From Heterohyrax brucei (lineage: Eukaryota > Chordata > Mammalia > Hyracoidea > Procaviidae), in NCBI GenBank assembly GCA_028571685.1, contig CM053143.1, positions 50,523,208 to 50,587,207 on the forward strand: a stretch of 64,000 nucleotides of DNA, in the 5' to 3' direction. A program made the translations under genes and the position numbers. How positions within the stretch are numbered: position 1 is the first letter of the stretch; every line of letters starts with the position of its first letter. Shown here piece after piece: positions 44,271 to 55,534 of the stretch. Below the pieces are notes generated by a model that saw only the letters and a program-made list of their open reading frames with translations, was not told the origin of the DNA and did not search any database.

Positions 44271-44815
44271 AGTCAAGGATTGAATTGTGTCCCTCCAAAA
44301 AATGTGGGTAGTAATTTGGCTTGGCTATGATTCCTAATATTGTGTGATTACCCTCAACTGCATCATTTTTCTATGCTGTAAATCCTAATGTCTGCTTGTG
44401 GTTGATAGACTGGTTTATGTTAAAGAGAGTTGGAGGGTACTATACGACACTTCCTAAAGTCACCTCCCTGCTTCAATATAAAGAGCATTTCCTGGAGTGT
44501 GGCTTGTACCACCTTTTATCCCTTTATCCTACAAGAGACAAAAGGAAAGGAAACAATCAGAGAGTTGGGGACTGCATGCCATCAATAAAGCAGTGCCAAG
44601 AGCAGAGTGCATTCTTTGGACCTGTGGTTCCTACACTGAGATTCTCCTAGACCAAAGAAAGACTAATACAACACAAAGTCTTTCCTCCAGAGCCAACAGA
44701 GTGTGTTCCCTGAATTTGGATTTCTAGCCTACAGGACTGTGTGAGAATAAACTTCTTTTGGTAAAACCATCCACTTGTGGTATTTCTGTTGGATCAGTAC
44801 CAGATGACTAAGACA
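44271..44815 (+). mobile_element. solo LTR, family A, perfect 5-bp duplication
   Basis: It runs from 'agtcaaggattgaattgtgt' (first base probably mutated from T) to 'cagatgactaagaca'. AATAAA is at 44746-44751. 'gggag' at 44266-44270 and 44816-44820 is a perfect 5-bp target duplication. Confidence 0.92.
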
Positions 44816-45155
44816 GGGAGGTATCAAGGAAATCTAGATATTAAATGGATGAGTTGAATAGCAGATTAAATACAGAAAGGGAATTCATAAATTAGAGAAT
44901 AGATTTGAGGAAGTTATCCAGAAGGTGCAGACATGAAGTGAAAAAATTATGAAAGATTAAGAGGCATAGAAGATAGAATGAAGAGGTTCAGCATATATTT
45001 AAGTCCAAAAATGAAATCATGAAAATAGGGCAGAGGAAATATTTGAAGAGATAATAAATAAAGTTTTTCTAAGAATTATGAAAGACTTGAATCTTGAAGT
45101 TCAAGAATCATAATGAATCCTGAATAGGTTAAAGCAAACCAGATCCAAAAAATAC

Positions 45156-45852
45156 TACTACCAACTGCTGTCAAGTCGATTCAACTCATGGCAACCCTAC
45201 AGGACAGAGTAAAACTGACCCATTGGGGTCTACAAGGCTAAAATATTTACAGAAGCAGATTGCTACATCTTTCTCTCATGGAATGGCTAGTAGGTTCAAA
45301 GCACTGACCTTTCAGTTACTAGCTGTCACAGACTGAATTGTGTCCACCCAAAAATGTGGGCAGCAAATAGACTAGGCTATGATTCCCAGTATCCTGTGAT
45401 GCTCCAATATGTTGTTAAGTCCTGCCTCTACGATGTTAATGAGGAAGGATGGGTGATGGTTATGTTAATGAGGCAGGATTCAATCTATAAGATTGTTTTG
45501 TGCCTTGAGGCAGTCACTTGGGATGTAAAAGAAAGGGAAGTAAGCAGAGAGTTGGGGACCTCATACCACCAAGAAGCAGTCCAGGAGCAGAGTGGGTCCT
45601 TTCCAGAGGGTCCTGGCGCCTCAGAAACATCCATTCTAGGGGAAGACTGACAACAGGGACCTTCTTCTAGAGCCAATAGAGAAAGACTTCCATGGGAGCT
45701 GCTGCCCTGAATTTGGACTTGGAAACTACTAGACTGTGACAGAATAAAATTTCTCTTTTTGAAACTATCCACTTGTGGTATTTTGTTATAGCAGCATTAG
45801 ATGTCTATGACAGTAGCCAAGGTCTTAACCACTGCATTACTAGGACTCCTTA
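45156..45852 (-). mobile_element. AfroSINE long form split by an LTR
   Basis: The left part (45156-45323) has 'aactgctgtcaagtcgattc', 'acagaagcagattgctacat' and 'gacctttcagttactagc'. The right part (45813-45852) has 'gtagccaaggtcttaaccac'. The break is filled by the LTR at 45324-45812. Confidence 0.87.
45324..45812 (+). mobile_element. solo LTR, family A, inside a SINE
   Basis: It begins TGTCACAGACTGAATTGTGT and ends 'gatgtctatgaca'. AATAAA is at 45743-45748. The flanks 'ctagc' and 'gtagc' are a 5-bp duplication with one mismatch, within the SINE. Confidence 0.9.
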
Positions 45853-46060
45853 ATCCTAAACTAAATGCAAAAAATTGAAGTTATAGACCTCAGGACAGAA
45901 GACTTCTCAACAGAAACCAGAAGACAACTTGTCACACAAAAATAATACATACCAGTCTATGCTGCCATTCAGAAATGAAGGTAAAATAAAACAAAAATAT
46001 TTTTTTTAAAAATGACTTAAAAAGTTTATCATGCACAGGTAATACAGAAATCATCCCCTC

Positions 46061-46690
46061 CATACTTGACCAAGACCTGCACTATCATTTCTAAGTTAAA
46101 CTGAACTAAAAAGAAAACAGACTTGATATTCCCTTTCCTTAAATGACTATCGTGACCTCTTTACATGCCTTCAGTGTCATACTTCTCTATTTTTTCAGAA
46201 TAATCCTTTTCTTTTAAAATTTATATTTTATTTATATTTGAATCTGTTTCCTGGACTCTTTTCAGCCCTCTTATTTTGAAAATGTGTATTTGACCCTCTA
46301 TTGAAGTTTGTTTATTGGTGAGTACTAGACTCTCCCTTCATTGTGGATTCTAATCTGTGTATTCCACATGTACTCCTGGAACGATCTTATACTCATGAAT
46401 AAAGATCCTATATTCAAAAATAAAGGAGAACTTATAAAATTAATGTGGTAAGAACTAAGGTGTGATAAGTAATCTAGGCCCCCAGCTGGTGGTTTCATTT
46501 CTTCTTCCAGTCTGATCTTAAATAAATGACAAAAGCCATGTTTAAAATTTCTGAATCTCAAACTTTTCCAAAATACAAACCATCACAGAAAGAAATAGTA
46601 AATATATATTGAATAAAGAAGAAAACTTGAACCAAAAGTGAAGAAGTAGAATGTAAAAAACAGATGTGATCAAAGTAATTAGAAAACACA
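46061..46690. other. unassigned AT-rich sequence
   Basis: No clear repeat or exon. Confidence 0.35.
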
Positions 46691-46696
46691 TTCAAA

Positions 46697-46790
46697 AACA
46701 CCACACCCATTGCCAACAAGGCAGTTCTAACTGATAGCAACCCTGTATCACCAGAGTTTCCAGAAAGCCTATGGATAGGTTTAAATAAGC
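46697..46790 (-). mobile_element. AfroSINE fragment with deletion
   Basis: Antisense pieces 'acacccattgccaacaaggc' and 'gatagcaaccctgtatcacc', with the middle missing. Confidence 0.65.
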
Positions 46791-46815
46791 ACTGAAAGCA
46801 GAAAATAATAATAAA

Positions 46816-46972
46816 AGCAAAAAACCAAACCCACTGCTGTCAAGCCCATGCCAACCCATAGTGACCCTACAGACAGAGTAGAACTGCCCCATAGAGTTTC
46901 CTGGCAGATTTGAACTGCCGATCTTCTGGTTATCAGCTGCAGCACTTAACCACTACCCGACCAGGGTTAGAG
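46816..46972 (-). mobile_element. AfroSINE, short form
   Basis: Antisense copy with 'aaaccaaacccactgctgtc', 'acagagtagaactgccccat' and 'gcagcacttaaccactaccc'. Confidence 0.93.
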
Positions 46973-48195
46973 TGATAGTTCTTATAATGGTAATAATATT
47001 ATTGATCAATATCCAGTCATGAAACAGGAGATATCCTGAGTCTTTGATAGAAGGAATTTAATTGTTCACATGGCTGATGGAAGAGCCAAGAAGTCAAATA
47101 CAGAAAGGAAGGGGCAACCCAAGTATCAGTAATGGAAGGAAGCTGCTATTATCACTGGAGAGGAGGACAGAGTTCAGAAGCCAAGCCATCTGGAAAGAAT
47201 TGAACCACAAGGGCTTCTCAGTTGGAACTGAAATCATGGAGTGAGTGGCACCAACTGGAAGCCAGAGTCATCAGGAGATGCAGCCACAGTAAGAGATACC
47301 AAAGGAGGCATCCAATCTTCTGCCAGTGTCTTTCACCACTGAAACTCAGCCAGATGCCAGCAGACAAGGGGATCTGGCAGTGTAATTGCCTTTGACACCG
47401 AGTAGAAGGGCAGAAAGTGTATCTGGGAGTGAAAGGTAGCCAATTAGCACCATGATAACAATGGTGATGAGGTTGTTGGCTACACATAGTTGACCAGGAC
47501 TCCCAGCAACCTTACGCATAACAGAGCAAAATGTTGCTCAGTCCTGTGCAGTCTTCATGATCACTGATATGTTTGATTTCAGTGCTATGGCTAAGTTAAG
47601 GGTCAAAAAGGGACAGAATTAAATGGGTATTATCAGGATGTAAGGTGGGAGATGTGTGGTCAAGCAAATATAAAATTGAGAGAATTTAGAAAATCTGTGC
47701 AACACAATTAAAAAGTTTGATTTAATTCACTGTGGATTTCCAGAAATGGATTACAGAAGTGTTGTGAGATACTGATTCTGCCAGCCCTCAGGGCAGGCTT
47801 CCTGGAGCCCCGACACTGAGAGAAACTTCATCCAACTCCTGGGAAGCTGACTCTGGCAGGGCAAGATCTGATAGTGAACCCCACAAGAGCTGAAGAAGGT
47901 GAGCACCAAGAACACTATGGAGCACTCTGGCTCTACCATGTACACATAGCATCGCCAAAATGCTAACTGCAAGATACGCTCCCTGTAGGTGTATGTCAGC
48001 AGCCACCGCACAGCAAGCCCTTCCCCACTGGGTTCAAAAGGTTAGAGAAGCTGCAGGGGAGCTGGTGTCCCAGGGGCCTAGGGAAAAATGAATGTTGCCA
48101 AACTGCAGCTATGGTTTGGGGCAATGAAAGATGGGAGTCCTGCTAGGTGCAATGCCAGCTCTGGCCGCAAACACCAGACTTCATTTATATTAAAT
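46973..48195. other. 1.2-kb unassigned stretch
   Basis: No named repeat. The 46980-47480 part has a composition suggestive of an old LTR ('gaaggaagctgctattatca', 'actgaaactcagccagatgc') but I cannot place it. Confidence 0.4.
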
Positions 48196-48730
48196 ACTGT
48201 TCTGGTTATCAGTTACTATACAACAAGCTACCTCAGAACATGATGACTTAAAACAATCATCATGTCATTATATCTATGATCTTCTGGGTCAGGAGTTTAG
48301 CTGAGCAGTTCTTTTGCTCTTTGTAAAGTAAATTGGGGTCACTTGTAGTACTCAGCTGGTGGCTGCACTGGTCTGGAGGGTCTGAGAGAGCTTTATTCTG
48401 TACCTGCTATTTTGATGGAATAGCCGGAAGGATGGACTGAGATGAATCTTTCTACCTCTCCACATAGTCTCAGGGCTTCTCCATGTGGGCCTTTCAGCAA
48501 GATAGTCACATTTCTTACAAGGCCTCTCAGGCACTCAGAGTCTAAGGCAGAAACTGCCAGTTCTTTTAAAAAAGAGGTGTAAACACAGTATAGTAAAACT
48601 TCCACATTTGCTTAGTGAAAGTAGACATAGCCTAGTGCAGGTTCAAGGGAAGGGGAAACAGACACCATCCCTCAACGGGAGAAGTGTGAGAAAACTTACA
48701 GCCATCTTTAATAGACCACAGATGCTTTTA
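48196..48730 (-). mobile_element. MaLR (MLT1-like) LTR, minus strand
   Basis: 'atcagttactatacaacaag', 'gatgacttaaaacaatcatc', 'cttctgggtcaggagtttag', 'ctccatgtgggcctttcagc' and 'ccatccctcaacgggagaag' follow the antisense MLT1-type order. Confidence 0.75.
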
Positions 48731-49899
48731 CCTATGTGACTAATGTACCTTTAAGTAACCACTTAGCTAAAGGCAAGTAACTACTCTAACAATGTGTCTA
48801 CACAGTAGAATATAAAAACATTTTTTAAATAATTAGTATGTAAAATTTTTTGGACTAGGAATCCAGAGGTCCTATTTATAAGAATTCAATCAGAGAAGAA
48901 CCACTGGTAGACAGATGGGAAGATTAGACAGATAGATCAAATGATAGACCAATCAACTGATAAATAGATCAACTGACAGATTTATTTTTCAGGGACTTGA
49001 CCTTAAGAAATTGTGAAAACTCGTAACCCCTGTATGGGTGTTGTTTTTGCGTCTAATGCTGGATTTGGTGTTCACAGAGCAGGCAAGGTCAATATAACCC
49101 GTGGTAGAGCAAGTCATCAGGAAGGACGGGAGCCTGTATTAGTTCGTGCTGTTCTCTGCCTTGATAAAATGAGTGTCCTACAGACTGTGCTGACATCTTC
49201 ACAGCACAAACCATGCTCTGGCTCAGGAGCTAGAGACACTGAAGGAAGATCCAGGGAAAGGTGCAGCAGTTGTAGGTTCAACTGTAGCTCCAAGCCAATG
49301 AGTCAGCAAGTATAATAACACAACAATCAGTATGAGCAACAAAGCACCCTCCCCAACCGCCAAGTATAAAAACAAAAATGAATTCCGTGTCATTCTGCTG
49401 TCTAAATCTTGTGAAAAATACTTCTTGAACACAAAGAGAAGAGACTTCTGGGAAATGTAATTAACCCAGCCAGGTGGTCCCATTGTAAAGCCTCCATGTC
49501 CTATCACAAGAAATTATTTGGCAATGAAATAAAGAGCTTTAGATGTTTACAATAAAATTTCAACTGCTGTAAATGTCTCAATTGTTTTTTAAATGGTTTA
49601 AGGTGGGGTTTTTTTTTCTGTTTATTCAGGCAGTTTTCTGTTTAATGCCATCAGGAATTTGAAGAGATTATTATTAACAAGTCATGACCAGGAACGATGA
49701 CTAGCCGTTTCAAGCATAAAATCCGGTAACTACAACAACAACAAAGTTTATATTCGTGGAAGCAAACAGGTTTCACAAGTAAAATTTTGCATATTATTAA
49801 TGTTTATAAAAACAAAAGTTAATATTTTGTACTGGTATTATAACAATATAAAATAAAAAATGTATATTAAATAGTTTATTGAGTCCACTAAACCTTCTT
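48731..49899. other. 1.2-kb unassigned stretch
   Basis: No recognisable repeat or exon. The open frame at 49013-49315 has no recognisable domain. Confidence 0.4.
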
Positions 49900-50567
49900 C
49901 AAATCAGCTCTAGTTGATCCTACCATGCTGTTCAAATATTAGAATTTTCCATATGTGTCATAGCATCAAAGAGTTGAAATCACTCATTTAAACTGATGTA
50001 CATAGATTTCTGTGCCTAGCAAAAAAAGAATGTGTGCTCAAGCACACATTAAATGTCCACAAAAACTGATAACATTTTAGGCCATAAAACACATTTTAAT
50101 AAATAGATACATGTCATATCCTCTGACTGCCATTCAATTCAGTTGTATAGTAATGATAAAAAGAAAGAAAAAAGAACACAATGCATTTGCAGATTTTAAA
50201 ACATGCTTTTTCTCTAGGCAAGATTTTAATTAAGCTCTAGTTTCAAACTAACATCCAGAAAAAAAAAATCTGAATTAATTAATGACAATTTTTAAAAAAA
50301 TGTTTTCAGGTAAATCACGGATCAAAGAAGAAATAACTAGTAATGAGAACTGGGAAATATTTAGTACTAAACTATTTTTAAAACTGCCTACAAAAACATG
50401 TAAGGTACAGCTATCATCTTAAATCCGTATGTTCTAAAAAAAATAAATAACTTGAAAATTAGTAAGTGAAAGATACCCAAAACCACAATCCAAGACATTA
50501 GAAACAGACCAACACAACATGGGCAAACTGAACAGACGGAGGATAAAGATCAAGATTGAAAAATTAA

Positions 50568-50952
50568 TATCATGGATCGAATTATGGCCGCCAAAATACG
50601 TGTGTATCAAAATTCTGCCCCTATGATGTTAATGAGGGAGAATGGGCAACAGCTGTGTCAGTGAGTGGAGTGCCAATCCACAAGCTGGGATTGTGTTGAG
50701 GCAATCTCTTGGGACATGAAAGGAAGAAGTGAACAGAGAGACAGGGACCTCATACCAACAAGAAAGCAGTGCCAAGAGCAGAGCATATGTCCTTTGGACC
50801 CAAGATCTCTGTAACAGAGAAGCTTCTAGTTCAGGGGAACACTGATCTGAATTTGGACTTTTTACTTTTTTAGTTACAAAGAAATAAATTCCCTTTGTTA
50901 AAGCCAGCCACTTGTGGTATTTCTCTTACAGCTGTACTAGATGAGTAACTCA
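50568..50952 (+). mobile_element. solo LTR, family A, diverged
   Basis: 'catggatcgaattatggccg', 'ctatgatgttaatgagggag', 'gacagggacctcatacc' and AATAAA at 50883-50888, ending 'gatgagtaactca'. No target duplication is recognisable. Confidence 0.83.
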
Positions 50953-52250
50953 GTTGATGAACTGGAAGAAAACAACATAGAATTTAAAAACCAAATGATT
51001 TTAAAAATAGAAAATCGAGCAAGATTTTTAATTAAATGAATGAGAATAAAAGATATGAGCAAAATACGGCATAGTTACATATATGGATGATTTTTAATGA
51101 TCATAAAAGAATATTTTGAAAAACAAAACACACATTGATTAAAAAAGTGAAATGGACAATTTTCTGAAAATAGGTGCCTAACCAAAACTGACTCACTACA
51201 AAAAAAAGGTAGAAAATCTGAATTAAAAGATAGAAAAACTGAATTACTGGAGAAAAGGAATCAGTAACTAGTATCTACTCATTAAAAAATACCAGGTCCA
51301 AACACTTTCAAAAGGAGGTATCCTAACATACCTCCAAGGACTAGATGGTTGCAAAATCTTCCAGAGAACGGAAAAAAAAGAGAAATATTCTCCACATGTA
51401 CATTATTTTATAAATCCAACATAACTTAATCCCCAAAAAATAACTCAAAACTAAAAGGCCAATCACACTCTCGACCACAAACACAAAAATTCTAAATGAA
51501 ACATCAGTAAATTGATTTCAGCAATTTATTTAAATAACTATTAACACAATTATTAATTATTTTAAAATCCTTACAACATATACACATACATTTCAATATA
51601 TGAATAAAAATATTTTATAGAATTCTACAGCTTTTCACTGTTAATTACTGATAACTAACAAAAAGCAGAAGGAATTATCTTTCCCTCGATGAAGGATATC
51701 TACCAAAGATACGTAGCAATATGCTAGTTAGTAGTGAAATGTAGAAACATTTCTGTTTAAATTTAAAACAAAAGAAGACTGCCCATTGTTCTCACTTCTG
51801 GTTAATTTTGTTCTGAAGCAAATAACATAAGAAATAAAAAGACTAAAAGCATCAGGAAGGAAAAAATGAACTATAATTATTTTTAGATGATGCAAGGCAG
51901 TTTGGCAAAGCTGATAGATTAAAATATCAACAAGCACACGTAAATACCATCTTTATATATACCAGCCACAACCAACTAAAAAATGTAATTTCAAAATAGA
52001 TTCCATTTACAATACCAACAACAAAAAAAAACCCCAAAGATCTAAGAATAAACTTGACAACAGACATGTAAGACTTTATGAATAAAAATCATAAAGATGT
52101 ATTAAAGGGCTAAAAGGAAATCTAAATGAATGTATGAACAGACATATTTATTCATACATGACAAGATTCACAATCATAAAGATTTCAATTCATCTCAACT
52201 TTATCTATAAATTTAATGGAATTCCCATTAGCAAGATTTTTAATCCCAAA

Positions 52251-52408
52251 AGAAACCACTGCCGTCGAGTCAGGTCTGACTCATAGCGACCCTAGGGGTC
52301 AGAATAGAACTGCCCCATAGAGGTTCCAAGGAGCACCTGGAGGATTTGAACTGCCAACCTTTCAGTTAGCAGACATAGCATTTATCCCACTATGCCACCA
52401 GGGTTTCC
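52251..52408 (-). mobile_element. AfroSINE, short form, little diverged
   Basis: Antisense copy: 'actgccgtcgagtcaggtct', 'agaatagaactgccccatag', 'gcacctggaggatttgaact' and 'ccaccagggtttcc'. It keeps CpG-containing segments, so it may be among the younger copies. Confidence 0.94.
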
Positions 52409-52569
52409 ATAGAACTTGGCAAATTAATTCTAATGTGCTGGAAAAATAATATGTTGTAAGTATCCAAGGAGGAGAAGGTAGAGAAAGAGAAAGAATAGAA
52501 AGAGAATAACAAAACTAATTTGAACAATAAAATAACTTAGTAAAGTGGCAGTATATACAATTTACATAT

Positions 52570-53160
52570 AAAACTTTAAAATTTTTCCTGTAAGTGGCCA
52601 TCTAGGATATTCCACTGGTCCCATCCCTTCAGGAACAAGGAAAAATGAAGAAAACTAAAGGTACAAGGGAAAGATTTCATCCAAAGGACTAATGGACCAC
52701 ATCCACAATGACGTCTACCAGACTGGGCCCAATATGACTAGATGATGCCTGACTACCACCGTTGACTGTTCTGACAGGGATCACTTGAGTTCCAGATAGA
52801 GCTAGCGGAAAATACAGAGCAAAATTCCAACTCAAAAAGAAAGACTAGCCTTGCTGCCCTGACAGAGTCTGGAGAATCCCTGCTAGTATGACCCCAGGAC
52901 ACCCTCTCAGCTCAGTAACAAGTCTCTCCTGAGGTTTACCCTTCAGTCAAAGACTGGACAGGCCCATAAAATAAAATGAGACTAAAAGGACATGCCATAC
53001 CAAGGTCAAGCACCAGAAGGCAGGAGGGGACAAGAAAGCTGGTAAGATAGACCCTAAGGTTGAGAAGGGAGAATATTGACATATTGTGGCATTGTTTACC
53101 AGTGCCATAAGACAATATGTGTACTGTTTAACAAGAAACTAGTTTAGTCTATAAACCTTC
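52570..53160 (+). mobile_element. L1 3' UTR fragment (old afrotherian lineage)
   Basis: 'gtggccatctaggatattcc', 'ggaccacatccacaatgacg' and 'tattgtggcattgtttacca' are shared with 55740-56690. Confidence 0.75.
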
Positions 53161-53879
53161 ATCTAAAGTATAAGAAAAAAATAATAAATATCTTGAAAGC
53201 AAAAAAAAAGTCATAAGCCTTCCCCTCTACACAAATAATGACTAGAAGACATAAGAGGGCAGAAAACTTCATGTACAATAGCAACACAGAAGAATAAATA
53301 CTTAGGAATAAATTCAACAAGAAATGTGCAAAACCTATGTGATGAAAACTTTTAAACATTCCTGAAAAACACAAAGTAGACTTGAATAAATGGAAAGACA
53401 TCTTCTGTTCTTGGGTAGGACAACACATTACTCTAAGTATGTCAGTTTTTTGTAATCTAATTTATAAATTTAGGGTATTCTTAATCAAAATACCAAAAAC
53501 TTCTTTATGGAGTTGACAAGTTAATATTAAAGTTCATATGAAAAAACAAACGTAAGAATAGTCAGGAAAACACTGAAAAAGAAAATCAATAGGGGTTGGG
53601 ATCTAGCCCTACCAGACATTAAAACATACTACAAAGTCTGTATGATTGAAAGAGCATGGTACTAGCACAAGACTAGACAAATGTCTCAGTGGAATAGAAC
53701 AGAAAGCTCAGAGTTACAAGTAGATACAAGTTCATATAGAAAGTTAGCATGTGGAGCACAAAAATGGAATTAATAATTGCTGGTAGAACAACTGGAAATC
53801 CATTTGCAAAAGGTAAAATTAGATGTGTAGCTTGTACTACATACAAAAATAAACTCCAGATGGAGTAGATACCCAAATT

Positions 53880-53891
53880 GGGGGGGGGGGG
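53880..53891 (+). repeat. poly(G) run
   Basis: Twelve consecutive G bases within old L1 ORF2 sequence. Confidence 0.97.
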
Positions 53892-54440
53892 AGAATGACA
53901 AAACGTTAGAAGTAAGCACAGGGAATTTCTCTTTAAACTTAGTATAAAGAAAAACTTTCTAAGTATGACTCAAAATCCAGAAGAAATAAAAGACTGATAA
54001 ATTTGACTACATAAAAGTAAAATTGCATGGCAAAATATATATATATATCTCAAAGTCAAAAGATAACTGACAAACTGTAGAAAATTTTCTAATATAGGTC
54101 ACGGGGAAAGGGCCAATATCATTAACATACAAAGAACTCTCAGCCACTGAGGAACAAAGAATCAAAACCCAATAGATAAATGGAGAAATATGAATAGACA
54201 ATTCGTTCACCAAAGATAGACAAACGTTCAATCCTACTCATAATTAGAGAAATAAAGTTAAAGCAACACTGAGACACCATTCCTTACTTCTTACAAATTG
54301 ACAAAATTAAAATGCATGACAACGTATTCTATTGCTGAGGCTAAGGAAAAATCACACACTTTCATACACTGCTGATGGAACTGCAAACTGGTATAGCCCT
54401 TCTGGAGGGAATACCTAACAAAAACATAAAAGGCTGAAAT

Positions 54441-55062
54441 TACCAAAGATTTTGTTTTACTTGAATCCACAATCAATTCTCATAGAAGCAGTAGTCAGGA
54501 AATCAAAAAATTCATTACACTGGGCAAATCTGCTGCAAAACGATCTCTTTAAAGTGCTGAAAAGCAAAAACGCCACCTTGAAGACTAAGGTGCCTCTTAC
54601 GCGAGTCATAGTGTTTTCAATCACCTGACATGGCTATGAAAATTGGACAATGAATAAGGAAGACTGAAGAAGTAGGAGCACCTTTGAAGCGTGATCTTGG
54701 CAGAGAACACAAAGAACACTGGAAGCATCACTGACTGCCAGAAGAACAAATAAATTTATCCTGGAAGAAGTACAACTAGAATGCTCGCTACAAGTAAGGA
54801 TAATGACACTATGTCTCACATGCTTTGGGCATGTTGTCAGGAGGGATCAGAGCCAGGAGAAGGACATCATGCTTGGTAAAGTAGAGGGTCAGCAAAAAGA
54901 TGACCCTCAATGAGGTAGACTGACACAGTGGCTGCAGCTGTGGGCTCAAGCATAACAATGATCATGAGCATTGCCCAGGACTGGGCAGTGTGTGGTTTTG
55001 TTGTACATAAGGTTGCTATAAGTCAGGGCCAACTTAATGGCAAGTAACAACAGCAACAAAAA
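54441..55062 (+). mobile_element. BovB-like RTE, 3' end
   Basis: Homologous to the right half of the RTE at 60716-62394: 'ttttgttttacttgaatcca', 'gaagcagtagtcaggaaatc', 'gccaggagaaggacatcatg' and 'gcaagtaacaacagcaacaa' at the end. It is 5'-truncated and lies within old L1 ORF2. The tail blocks match the AfroSINE tails. Confidence 0.88.
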
Positions 55063-55067
55063 TATGG

Positions 55068-55280
55068 ATCCCTGGGTAGCACAAGCCATTAAATGCTCAA
55101 CTACTAGCCCAAAGTTTGGCAATTTGAACCCACCCAGAGGCAACTCTGAAGACAGGCCTGGAGATCTGTTTTTGAAAAGCCACAGCCTTGAAAACTGTAT
55201 GATGCAGTGCTACTTTGTACATATACAACCATCATGAGTTGGAATCAACTTGATGGCAACTAACAACAACAACATTAACA
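55068..55280 (+). mobile_element. AfroSINE long form with RTE-like tail
   Basis: Sense copy: 'gatccctgggtagcacaagc', 'gcaatttgaacccacccaga', 'gacaggcctggagatctgtt' and tail 'gatggcaactaacaacaaca'. It directly follows the RTE 3' end. Confidence 0.88.
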
Positions 55281-55370
55281 AAAATACACATGCACTTAAC
55301 TGCTGACTTACACTTCTAGACATCTACCCTGAAGACACACCTCTAGTAACACACAGATATATAACCCCAA

Positions 55371-55534
55371 ATCAAACTAAACCTGCTGCCATCAAGTTGA
55401 TTCAGATTCATAAGACCCCACTGGACAGAGCACAACTGTTCCACAGAGTTTCCAAGGAGGAGATGATAGACTCAGACTGCTGACCTTTTGGTTAGCAGCC
55501 ATGCTCTTAACCACTGCATCACCACAGCTTTTGA
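55371..55534 (-). mobile_element. AfroSINE, short form
   Basis: Antisense copy with 'aaacctgctgccatcaagtt', 'tccacagagtttccaaggag' and 'gaccttttggttagcagcca'. Confidence 0.9.

Larger units (their letters stand above)
44820..46060 (+). mobile_element. old L1 ORF1-region fragment (host of SINE and LTR)
   Basis: 'agaatagatttgaggaagtt', 'aggaaatatttgaagagata' and 'gaattatgaaagacttgaat' resemble the middle of ancient L1 ORF1. The part after the LTR ('gacttctcaacagaaaccag') resembles the next ORF1 section. Frames are destroyed. Confidence 0.5.
49900..52560 (+). mobile_element. old L1 ORF2 fragment
   Basis: 'taggccataaaacacatttt', 'gatcaaagaagaaataacta', 'acctccaaggactagatggt' and 'accccaaagatctaagaata' fall in L1 ORF2 order (endonuclease end through reverse transcriptase). 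It is interrupted by an LTR at 50568 and a SINE at 52251. The left boundary is uncertain. Confidence 0.7.

Noticed and set aside
49013-49315. Open frame of 100 codons as a possible exon
   Set aside because: No family resemblance and no supporting splice signals; length is expected by chance.
53880-53891. Poly(G) run as a G-quadruplex regulatory site
   Set aside because: It is a single homopolymer within decayed L1 sequence without the spaced G-tracts of a typical quadruplex; more likely slippage.
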